Shown: positions 1 to 5,479 of the stretch, piece after piece
How the letters are laid out: the number at the start of each line of letters is the position of its first letter
Numbering within the stretch: the first letter of the stretch is position 1
DNA from: Actinomycetota bacterium
GTDB taxonomy: Bacteria; Actinomycetota; Actinomycetes; S36-B12; CAIYMF01
Direction: 5' to 3'
Length of the DNA: 5,578 nt
Assembly (NCBI GenBank): GCA_009699025.1
Contig: WLOZ01000155.1
Location: 1 to 5,578 of the forward strand
Made by a program: the position numbers and the translations under genes
The notes under the pieces: generated by a model
Told to the model about the DNA's origin: nothing
Databases searched by the model: none
What the model saw: the letters and a program-made list of their open reading frames with translations, nothing else

Positions 1-161
<161 letters not shown>

Positions 162-184
162 GTGAGGCAATGGCCACCGGCAGA

Positions 185-216
185 CCAACCGCTCACGGGA
201 GACCTTCTCCGGTCGG
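185..216 (-). repeat. Nested inverted repeat in the tyrA-cmk gap
   Basis: Read on the minus strand, CCGACC (216-211) can pair with GGTTGG (190-185) with one G-U. Inside it GGAGA (210-206) pairs with TCTCC (202-198) over a 3-nt loop. The fold lies after the tyrA stop (254) and before the cmk start (149). There is no U-tract after it, so it is not a classical intrinsic terminator. It could be a transcript-processing or attenuation hairpin, or chance. The rest of 150-253 shows nothing else recognisable. Confidence 0.25.
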
Positions 217-253
217 AAAGTCCCGTAGGAACAGCTGGATTTGACTGCCGGAA

Positions 254-1351
254 TCAGCCTCGGAGGCGATAACCGGCCGCCGCCAGGCTGTCGGAGAGCC
301 CCTGAGCCACCTCCGGGCGCACCAGCAACTCGACAACCGCGACCAGCCGGCCCAGCGCGTGGTCGATGCGAACGTCTTCGATGTTCACCTCGGCCTCGCC
401 GGCCGCCGCGAAGAGGCGGCCCAGTTCGCCCGGACGGTCGTCGATCTGAACGGCCACCACCGAGTACTCGGGGGCCAGCCGGTCGCCGTGCTTGTCAGGA
501 ACTCGAGCCCTACCCACATTTCCCTGATGCAGCAGGTAGGTGATGTCGGCGAGGTCTCCCGCGGTGCCGCCGTCTGCCCCTCCCAGGTGGCGCAAAGCAT
601 CACGCATCGTCTGCAGGTCGTCGTGAAGTTCGTCGAGCACGTCGAGCACCTGATCGGCGTTCGCGGCAATGATTTCGGTCCAGAGCTCAGGGTCGGAAGC
701 CGCGATACGCGTGACGTCACGCAGGCCCTGGCCCGACACCATCACCTCGGAAGGGTCAGCGTGGGCGAGTCGGGCCGCCAGCAGCGACGACACCACCTGA
801 GGTGCGTGACTCGTGAGCGCCACCGCGCGATCATGGGTGGTGGGGTCGAGCATCACCGGCACCGCGCCCGCGTTCTCGGCCACGCCACGCACGAGGGCAA
901 CCCGGTCGAGGTCGGTGCCGTCGAGCGGAGTGATCGCCCACACCCGGTCGACGAACAGGTCGACGCGTGCGCCGGCCGGGCCCGAGACCTCGCGGCCCGC
1001 CATGGGATGGCCACCCACGTACCGGGTCGGGTCGCCCCCAGCGGCGAGCAGGTCCTCGAGCGGCCCGGCCTTGACGCTGGCCACATCGGTGAAGGTCGAC
1101 GTCGCGTACCGGCGCTGCCACTGCGCCACGACCGACCCGGTGACGAGGGGAGGCACCGCGACGAGGACGAGGTCAGGGTCGCTCTCGGGCAGCCCCACCG
1201 TCCCGGCTCCCATGTCCGCCGCGCGGGCCGAGGCATCCGGGTTCTCGTCGTGAAGCCACACCTCGACGTCGAAGTCACTGTCTCGCAGGCTGAGCGCCAC
1301 CGACGTTCCGAGCAGTCCCGTGCCCACCACCAGCACGGAGGTGGGCATCAC
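254..1351 (-). CDS. tyrA: Prephenate dehydrogenase with C-terminal ACT domain
   Basis: This enzyme oxidatively decarboxylates prephenate with NAD(P)+ to 4-hydroxyphenylpyruvate, the committed step to tyrosine in the cytoplasm. The 365-residue protein opens with the Rossmann motif GTGLLGTS (residues 10-17). The family signature GGHPMAGRE lies at 113-121 with His115. HDRAVALTSHAPQ (173-185) carries the conserved second histidine, His182, in the position of the usual SHLPH/Q. An all-helical dimerisation domain runs to about 285. The C-terminal stretch from about 297 (SVVAVQIDDRPGELGRLF) is an ACT domain, the typical site for feedback control by an aromatic amino acid; inhibition by tyrosine is an inference from the family. 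Start: GTG at 1351, with ATG at 1348 next to it. The SD AGGGAGAG (1367-1360) sits 8 nt before the GTG, favouring that start. GTG overlaps the aroH stop as GTGA, so the two genes are probably translationally coupled and co-transcribed. Length is normal for the ACT-bearing actinobacterial form. Confidence 0.95.
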   Translation of the reverse strand: MMPTSVLVVGTGLLGTSVALSLRDSDFDVEVWLHDENPDASARAADMGAGTVGLPESDPDLVLVAVPPLVTGSVVAQWQRRYATSTFTDVASVKAGPLEDLLAAGGDPTRYVGGHPMAGREVSGPAGARVDLFVDRVWAITPLDGTDLDRVALVRGVAENAGAVPVMLDPTTHDRAVALTSHAPQVVSSLLAARLAHADPSEVMVSGQGLRDVTRIAASDPELWTEIIAANADQVLDVLDELHDDLQTMRDALRHLGGADGGTAGDLADITYLLHQGNVGRARVPDKHGDRLAPEYSVVAVQIDDRPGELGRLFAAAGEAEVNIEDVRIDHALGRLVAVVELLVRPEVAQGLSDSLAAAGYRLRG

Positions 1352-1734
1352 GGCGCCGACTCTCCCTGTTTCGGTTCGATGAGGTCAGAGCGCAGCGCCT
1401 CGGCGCCGCGCAGGTAGACGTGGTGTACCTCCGCGCGGGCAAGCTCACTGTCGACATGCGCCATCACACGCACCACCCTCGCAAGCGCCCCGGACACGTT
1501 CATTTCCTGTGCACACATCAGTGGTACATCGTGATATCCGAGAGTGCGTACTGCGGCGGCCGGAAATCCCGACACTAGATCGGGAGTGCAGGTCAAGAAA
1601 ATGGAGATCAGATCGGCATCGCGAACCTCATTGCGTGCCATCATCTGGCCGAAAAGTTCGGCCACCGCCTCCGCCATTTCGGCGGGGTCATCAGCCTGAA
1701 GGCACGTTGCGCCACGGATCGCTCGAAGAGTCAC
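1348..1734 (-). CDS. aroH: Monofunctional chorismate mutase, AroH class
   Basis: Chorismate mutase rearranges chorismate to prephenate, the branch point to tyrosine and phenylalanine. The 128-residue product matches the trimeric Bacillus subtilis AroH fold, not the helical AroQ type. It begins LRAIRGATC with Arg7, then has TPDLVSGFPAAAVR (50-63) with Phe57 and Arg63. VPLMCAQEMNVSGAL (70-84) carries Cys74 and Glu77, RVVRVM has Arg89, HHVYLRGA has Tyr107, and LRSDL has Arg115. These correspond to the known B. subtilis active-site set Arg7, Phe57, Arg63, Cys75, Glu78, Arg90, Tyr108 and Arg116, with a one-residue gap after position 63, so the enzyme should be active. The start is GTG at 1734, giving VTLRAIRG, the normal AroH N terminus. 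The frame stays open much further upstream, but that extension has no family similarity. No SD precedes it and a TAnnnT box lies 6 nt upstream, suggesting a leaderless mRNA. Its product prephenate is the substrate of the overlapping tyrA. The symbol follows the B. subtilis class name. Confidence 0.94.
   Translation of the reverse strand: MTLRAIRGATCLQADDPAEMAEAVAELFGQMMARNEVRDADLISIFLTCTPDLVSGFPAAAVRTLGYHDVPLMCAQEMNVSGALARVVRVMAHVDSELARAEVHHVYLRGAEALRSDLIEPKQGESAP
1360..1367 (-). promoter_or_regulatory. Ribosome binding site deciding the tyrA start
   Basis: AGGGAGAG on the minus strand lies within the last codons of aroH. It is 8 nt before GTG 1351 and 11 nt before ATG 1348, so it supports the GTG start and a GTGA overlap with the aroH stop codon. 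Confidence 0.6.
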
Positions 1735-1746
1735 GCCGCAAGAGTA
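1735..1746 (-). promoter_or_regulatory. Candidate leaderless promoter -10 box of aroH-tyrA
   Basis: On the minus strand TACTCT (1746-1741) fits TAnnnT and is followed by TGCGGC and the GTG start at 1734. A start site at or near the first base of GTG would give a leaderless mRNA, in keeping with the lack of an SD. No strong -35 is present (GCTGTT at 1769-1764 is a poor match at 17-nt spacing). The 15 bases from the -10 to GTG agree with the cmk arrangement at 12 positions. Confidence 0.45.
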
Positions 1747-1782
1747 CCGAAGTCCACCATGGCAACAGCGGGGCGCGGCGCT

Positions 1783-1818
1783 GCACTGGTGCCTGGAATC
1801 GAGAAATTTCGAACAGGC
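1783..1818. repeat. Imperfect dyads in the divergent intergenic region
   Basis: GCACTGGTGC (1783-1792) is a near-palindrome with 4-bp arms. It overlaps a longer imperfect inverted repeat: GCCTG (1791-1795) with CAGGC (1814-1818), enclosing TCGA (1799-1802) with TCGA (1809-1812) around the 8-bp palindrome GAAATTTC (1803-1810). It lies between the two divergent genes, about 45 nt upstream of the aroH -10 and about 40 nt upstream of the plus-strand -10. An operator for one or both genes is possible; no known regulator's consensus was recognised. Confidence 0.3.
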
Positions 1819-1856
1819 CAGCCTCTGCATCGCTAGGTGAATGGAACTCAGCGGAT

Positions 1857-1864
1857 TATATTCT
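1857..1864 (+). promoter_or_regulatory. Candidate -10 region for the secreted repeat protein gene
   Basis: TATATT (1857-1862) or the overlapping TATTCT (1859-1864) both fit TAnnnT and sit in an AT-rich patch that is unusual for this window. A start site near 1869-1871 would leave a leader of about 45 nt that includes the SD at 1902. Upstream hexamers at normal spacing (for example GTGAAT, 1837-1842) match the -35 consensus poorly, so the sigma factor is uncertain. Confidence 0.4.
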
Positions 1865-1901
1865 AGGCATAGAACCGGCTCCGAGCGCCGACCCCAAACC
1901 A

Positions 1902-1907
1902 CAGGAG
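1902..1907 (+). promoter_or_regulatory. Ribosome binding site deciding the start at 1916
   Basis: AGGAG (starting at 1903 within CAGGAG) lies 8 nt before ATG 1916. It supports 1916 over the in-frame ATG at 1841, whose nearest purine run (AGGTGA) directly abuts the start codon and is too close to work. Confidence 0.75.
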
Positions 1908-1915
1908 TTCCCCCA

Positions 1916-4093
1916 ATGACCCGCGCCCTCCTTCGCCGCCTAACGGCAACAGTAGCCGCGACCGCCCTTGCCGCGGTGGGCTTAGCAGCATCGGTACCAC
2001 CCGCATCCGCAACCACCTGCGGGTCTGGCGCAATGGTGCTGGAGGTGGTCCCGGCAGCGAACGAGACGGTTGAACTCGCACTGTTCGGAACGGTCACCAA
2101 CATCACCATCAACTGGGGTGACGGAACTATCGACAGTGGCATTAACGCTTCCGGTCTCTACTCGCATACTTATGGGCCGCTCCCCCAAATTTTTTGGATC
2201 TCCATCTCGGGTGACAAGCTGGGAACGTTCGGATACAAGGACAACCGAACGCGGGGCGCCGATGCCATCACCGAGGTGCGAGAGTGGGGCAACCTCGGCC
2301 TCGAGAAGTTGGACTCCGCATTTGTCGGCGCCACCCATCTCACCAAGGTTCCGAACTGTCTGCCGACAACTGTTACCAGCCTTTACGACACCTTCGATGA
2401 CGCGATTGCCTTCAACCAAGACATCAGTTCGTGGAACACCCACAATGTCACAGACATGCAGTACACGTTTATGGACAACGACAACCTTGGGATGACTTTC
2501 AACCAGCCGATCGGCAACTGGGACACCAGCAACGTCACCAACATGTACGACATGTTCTATGGAAACAAGGCCTTCAACCAACCCATCGGCAGTTGGAACA
2601 CCAGCAAGGTCACTGACATGGGAGGCATGTTCTACGAAGCGACGGCCTTCAACCAGCCACTCGCCAACTGGGACACGAGTGCTGCAACCGACATGTTCGA
2701 AATGTTCCGCGGAGCCACCGCCTTCAATCAACCCATCGGCAACTGGAACACCAGCAACGTCACTCGCATGTACAGAATGTTCTCCGAAGCCACCGCCTTC
2801 AATCAGCCCATCGGTAACTGGAACACCAGCAAGGTCACCAACATGGGCAGGATGTTCAAGGGCGCATCCTCGTTCAACCAGCCGATCGGCAACTGGGACA
2901 CGAGCAAGGTCACTGGAATGTACGAGGCGTTCTCTGGCGCTTCGGCGTTCAATCGCAGCCTCGGAAACTGGAACATCGGCTCAGTCGTTCAGGACTGGTC
3001 GTGGGACGGCATGTCCAACATGTTGGATGGCTCCGGACTCACCGTGGCTAACTACAACGCGACCCTGAGTGGCTGGAGCGGGCAAACTCACAATTCCGGA
3101 ATCTCGCTCGGCGCCTCGGGCCTGTTGTACAGCGCATCCGGGCAATCAGCTCGTGACGTGCTGATCGCTGCACCCAGTTCATGGGCAATCGCCGGAGATT
3201 CGGCTGCCTCAGCACCGACGATCAGCTCGGTGTCGGTAACGGGTACAGCAGTCGTGCGAGGGACGCTCACCGCTATGCCGACGGGTGTTACCGGCCGCCC
3301 CACGCTTTCGTACTCGTGGCAGTCCTCCGCGAACGGCACCAGCGGCTGGGCGACTATCAGCGGAGCCTCCTCGTCGACTTACACCATTCCCGACTCGCAG
3401 GCCGGTCGCTTCCTCCGGGTCGGGGTGACCGCAGCGAACGGAATTTCTCCTTCGTCGTCGCGGACCAGCGCCAACACTGCCTCGGTTGCCCGCACGACGC
3501 CGACCGCTCCTCGCACCGTCACCGCGAGTCCGCGCAACGCCTCCGCCGTCGTGTCGTGGCAGGCACCCGCTTCCACTGGAGGTGCTCAAATCACCAGCTA
3601 CACAGTCACCGCCACATCACCGGGCCGTCCTACTCGAACCTGCTCCACAAAGAGGAGCGGCTCCACGGCACCGGCGCGTTCGTGCACGGTGCTGAATTTG
3701 GTGAACAGCAAGAAGTACTCGTTCACGGTGCGCGCCCGCACTACGCAGGGCACCACTGTGCGCGCGTCTGTAGCGTCAGTGGTGGTCAGCACGATCGCGG
3801 GCACTCCCACCCAGCCACGAACCGTGGTGGTCGCGTTTCCTGCGTCTCACACGGCACAGGTCACCTGGGACCAGCCGCAGTACACCGGGTCTGGTGCAGT
3901 CACCGGCTACAGGGTGCGCTGGTACGACACGTTCACCCAGACCTACACATCGTGGTCAAACGTGTCAGCAAACACCCGCACGACCTCCGTCGGAGGTCGC
4001 ATTCTCAACCGCCACTACATCGTTTACGTGCAAGCTCACAACGTCTCCGGCTGGGGAGCCGTGGCCAGTAAAGCATTGACGCAAACCACGTAG
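1916..4093 (+). CDS. Secreted multidomain BspA-like (DUF285) repeat protein with Ig-like and Fn3 domains
   Basis: This is an exported 725-residue protein of unknown specific role, probably extracellular or wall-associated. Residues 1-32 form a Sec signal peptide: Arg3, Arg7, Arg8, an alanine-rich core, then PPASA with predicted cleavage after Ala32. There is no lipobox. Residues 60-105 include INWGDGT and SHTYG, resembling PKD-type beta-sandwich domains. Residues 166-370 hold about eight FNQPIGNWNTSNVTNM-type repeats of 25 residues, the DUF285 / 26-residue bacterial surface repeat (Pfam PF03382, TIGR02167). Residues 370-425 are the tail often found after such arrays (NYNATLSGWS, then a short aromatic strand). 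Residues 433-515 are Ig-like (LSYSWQSSANG, then SSTYTIPDSQAGRFLRVGV). Residues 529-626 and 629-725 are two Fn3 domains (PTAPRTVTAS; TQPRTVVVAF). The only four cysteines fall in two likely disulfide pairs, 35/148 and 576/590. There is no LPXTG motif or C-terminal membrane helix, so it is probably released or held non-covalently. The start at 1916 is set by the SD and the signal peptide. It is transcribed against both neighbours and by eye has more A/T-ending codons. Adhesion or matrix binding is inferred from architecture only. Confidence 0.88.
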   Translation: MTRALLRRLTATVAATALAAVGLAASVPPASATTCGSGAMVLEVVPAANETVELALFGTVTNITINWGDGTIDSGINASGLYSHTYGPLPQIFWISISGDKLGTFGYKDNRTRGADAITEVREWGNLGLEKLDSAFVGATHLTKVPNCLPTTVTSLYDTFDDAIAFNQDISSWNTHNVTDMQYTFMDNDNLGMTFNQPIGNWDTSNVTNMYDMFYGNKAFNQPIGSWNTSKVTDMGGMFYEATAFNQPLANWDTSAATDMFEMFRGATAFNQPIGNWNTSNVTRMYRMFSEATAFNQPIGNWNTSKVTNMGRMFKGASSFNQPIGNWDTSKVTGMYEAFSGASAFNRSLGNWNIGSVVQDWSWDGMSNMLDGSGLTVANYNATLSGWSGQTHNSGISLGASGLLYSASGQSARDVLIAAPSSWAIAGDSAASAPTISSVSVTGTAVVRGTLTAMPTGVTGRPTLSYSWQSSANGTSGWATISGASSSTYTIPDSQAGRFLRVGVTAANGISPSSSRTSANTASVARTTPTAPRTVTASPRNASAVVSWQAPASTGGAQITSYTVTATSPGRPTRTCSTKRSGSTAPARSCTVLNLVNSKKYSFTVRARTTQGTTVRASVASVVVSTIAGTPTQPRTVVVAFPASHTAQVTWDQPQYTGSGAVTGYRVRWYDTFTQTYTSWSNVSANTRTTSVGGRILNRHYIVYVQAHNVSGWGAVASKALTQTT
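2411..3030 (+). repeat. Tandem 75-bp coding repeats (25-residue DUF285 units)
   Basis: Units start at the Phe codon of the FNQ motif at 2411, 2498, 2573, 2648, 2723, 2798, 2873 and 2948. Spacing is exactly 75 bp from the second unit on. The first unit is 87 bp, from an extra four residues (around DNDNLGMT). The eighth starts with FNRSLGNWN and then diverges. The unit consensus is FNQPIGNW(N/D)TS(N/K)VTxM followed by xxMFxxATA. Many differences between units are silent (AAC/AAT, CAG/CAA, CCG/CCC, GGC/GGT), which suggests older duplication kept under protein-level selection. It is coding repeat, not CRISPR. Confidence 0.9.
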
Positions 4094-4097
4094 CGAA

Positions 4098-4141
4098 GGC
4101 CTACAGGCCCACCGAGGTGTGCAGCGACCCTGTCTCGGTGG
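4098..4141. terminator. Candidate stem-loops at the convergent gene junction
   Basis: CCACCGAG (4109-4116) pairs perfectly with CTCGGTGG (4134-4141), and three G-U pairs can extend the stem inward. Just before it GGCC-TACA-GGCC (4098-4109) forms a second short hairpin, sharing base 4109. Both lie 5-48 nt after the stop of the plus-strand gene and within or just after the end of rluB on the minus strand, so they could end transcripts from both sides. No T-run follows on either strand, so this would be a U-less actinobacterial-type terminator at best. Confidence 0.4.
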
Positions 4142-4844
4142 TCCCGAGAACTCGCCATCGGCCCGACTTAAGCGCCCCAAGCCTGATGGGCCCCACGGTG
4201 ACTCGAGCGAGAGACAGCACGGGGTGGCCGACCTCCTCGAGCATGCGCCGCACGATGCGGTTTCGGCCCTCATGCAGAACGATCTCGACCATTGCCTCGC
4301 GGGCTGACGACTGCAGCACCTTGAACGAGTCGACCTTGGCGGGACCATCCTCCAGCTCAATCCCCTCGCGTAGCCGGGCGCCAACTCCTCGAGCCACGGG
4401 ACCCGGAACCCGGGCCACATACGTCTTGGCCACCTGATAGCGCGGGTGGGCGAGGCGCTGGGCGAGCTCGCCGTCGTTGGTGAGCAGAATCAGGCCCTCA
4501 GTGTCGGCGTCGAGGCGTCCGACGTGAAACAGCCGCTCGGTCCGGTCGGCCACGTAGTCGCCGAGGCATGGCCGGTCTTGGTCGTCGACCATCGTGCTCA
4601 GCACAGCGAGCGGCTTATTGAACGCCAGCACCACGAGGTCGGGTGCCGTGGAAATGCGCTCGCCATCAACGCTGATCACGGCAGTGCGCGGGTTCACCCG
4701 GACGCCCTGCTCACGCACGACCTTGCCGTCGACGGAGACCCGCCCCTGGTCGATGAGCTGCTCGCAGGCACGGCGACTGCCGAGCCCCACAGCAGCGAGT
4801 ACCTTCTGGAGCCTGATGGCATCAACGTCGTCGTTGTGGGTCAT
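4101..4844 (-). CDS. rluB: 23S rRNA pseudouridine synthase, RluB/RsuA family
   Basis: The enzyme isomerises a uridine to pseudouridine in ribosomal RNA; RluB of E. coli acts at position 2605 of 23S rRNA, and the same target is inferred here. The 247-residue product starts with an S4 RNA-binding domain (IRLQKVLAAVGLGSRRACEQLI, first part at residues 10-29), continuing through GRVSVDGKVV. The catalytic domain carries FNKP (75-78), then FHVGRLDADTEGLILLT from residue 106, with Asp112 as the nucleophile in GRLD. KTY (140-142) and HEGRNRIVRRM (191-201) are further family motifs. RsuA (16S) and RluE/RluF belong to the same family, but the S4-plus-catalytic layout next to scpB is the usual actinobacterial and firmicute RluB context. 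ATG at 4844 overlaps the scpB stop as ATGA. No clear SD precedes it, so translation is probably coupled to scpB. Its 3' end meets the secreted-protein gene with only 7 nt between the stop codons. Confidence 0.93.
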   Translation of the reverse strand: MTHNDDVDAIRLQKVLAAVGLGSRRACEQLIDQGRVSVDGKVVREQGVRVNPRTAVISVDGERISTAPDLVVLAFNKPLAVLSTMVDDQDRPCLGDYVADRTERLFHVGRLDADTEGLILLTNDGELAQRLAHPRYQVAKTYVARVPGPVARGVGARLREGIELEDGPAKVDSFKVLQSSAREAMVEIVLHEGRNRIVRRMLEEVGHPVLSLARVTVGPIRLGALKSGRWRVLGTTETGSLHTSVGL

Positions 4845-5479
4845 AAGGCTGCCGGCGAGTCGACCGACCCCTCCGTGAGCTCGTCGAGCATGGAGATATC
4901 GGGAAGATGGTCGGCGAGCGGCGGTAGCTCGTCGAGGCTGGTGAGCCCGAGCCGCTCGAGAAAGTAGCTGGTGGTGCGGTAGAGGATGGCGCCGGACTCG
5001 TACTCCGACCCGGCCTCAGCGATCAGGCCACGCGACACCAGCGTGCGCACGACACCGTCGACGTTGACCCCTCGAACCGCGGAGACACGCGCCCGGGACA
5101 CAGGCTGGCGGTAGGCGATCACCGCGAGGGTCTCCAGGGAGGCCTGGGTGAGCCGGGCCTGCTGCCCGTCGAGGACGAACCGTTCGATCACCGGGTGGCA
5201 GTTCTCGCGCGTGTAATAGCGCCAGCCGCCGGCGACCTCACGGAGATCAAATCCTCGACCCCCGGCGGTGTAGTCGTCGGCGAGCGCCCGCAGCGCCTCC
5301 TCGACGTTGGGAACGGGTGCATTGAGCACCTGCGCCAATGTCATGACCGGCACGGGCTCATCGGCGACGAGCAAGATTGCCTCGAGGGCGGGCCGCAACT
5401 CGACCTGGTCAACCGGCTCAACCTGCTCGTCGACCCCGTCGTCAACCTGCTCGAGGTTCTCGGTGGCCAACTCGGTCAC
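4841..5479 (-). CDS. scpB: Segregation and condensation protein B
   Basis: ScpB is a dimeric winged-helix (kite) protein that binds ScpA and, through it, the SMC ATPase, forming the bacterial condensin that organises and segregates the chromosome. The 212-residue product has the first winged helix at about 28-90 (LRPALEAILLVADEPVPV, 28-45). The diagnostic second-domain block follows: LTQASLETLAVIAYRQPVS (110-128) and RGVNVDGVVRTLVSRGLI (136-153). It ends with LYRTTSYFLERLGLTSLDELPPL (166-188), where the family commonly has LYGTT; the Arg168 in place of Gly is a small deviation. The N terminus (1-27) is acidic and Gln/Glu/Val-rich, probably disordered. The start is GTG at 5479, placed by the strong SD AGGAGGA (5492-5486) 6 nt upstream. 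Its GTGA overlaps the stop of the preceding reading frame (scpA), and its own TGA overlaps the rluB ATG, so it is the middle gene of a tightly coupled operon. Confidence 0.95.
   Translation of the reverse strand: MTELATENLEQVDDGVDEQVEPVDQVELRPALEAILLVADEPVPVMTLAQVLNAPVPNVEEALRALADDYTAGGRGFDLREVAGGWRYYTRENCHPVIERFVLDGQQARLTQASLETLAVIAYRQPVSRARVSAVRGVNVDGVVRTLVSRGLIAEAGSEYESGAILYRTTSYFLERLGLTSLDELPPLADHLPDISMLDELTEGSVDSPAAL

Noticed and set aside
359..1417. Long plus-strand open frame (352 codons) opposite tyrA
   Set aside because: It is antisense to a clear TyrA, has the Arg/His-rich composition expected of a high-GC shadow frame, and has no recognisable domain or SD.
1799..1812. TCGA-GAAATT-TCGA considered as an actinobacterial LexA (SOS) box
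   Set aside because: The known pattern is TCGAAC-N4-GTTCGA (16 bp). Here the arms are shorter, the spacing is wrong and no neighbouring gene suggests SOS control.
1841..1915. Earlier in-frame ATG (1841) for the secreted protein
   Set aside because: It would bury the signal peptide behind 25 residues and has no properly spaced SD, whereas 1916 has AGGAG at 8 nt.
1916..2020. Secreted protein considered as a lipoprotein because of Cys35
   Set aside because: The residues before Cys35 (ASATT) do not form a lipobox; the ASA site two residues earlier fits signal peptidase I.
1735..2142. N-terminal extension of chorismate mutase up to 2142
   Set aside because: The frame is open, but the extension runs antisense through the signal-peptide region of the opposite gene and has no family similarity. 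AroH proteins begin right at the GTG at 1734.
1982..2731. Minus-strand open frame (249 codons) opposite the repeat region, itself repetitive
   Set aside because: Its repeats are only the reverse complement of the DUF285 units; the plus frame has the SD, signal peptide and recognisable domains.
2411..2947. Regular repeats considered as a CRISPR array
   Set aside because: The period is 75 bp without separate unique spacers, and the units are in-frame protein repeats with silent differences.
3181..4071. Plus-strand open frame of 296 codons overlapping the Ig/Fn3 part
   Set aside because: It is a shifted shadow of the secreted-protein frame, with no start signal and a His/Arg-rich nonsense-like composition.
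1813..4109. ACAGGCC at both 1813-1819 and 4103-4109 as a target-site duplication flanking the inserted gene
   Set aside because: A 7-bp GC-rich match is expected by chance over this length, and there are no terminal inverted repeats or transposase.
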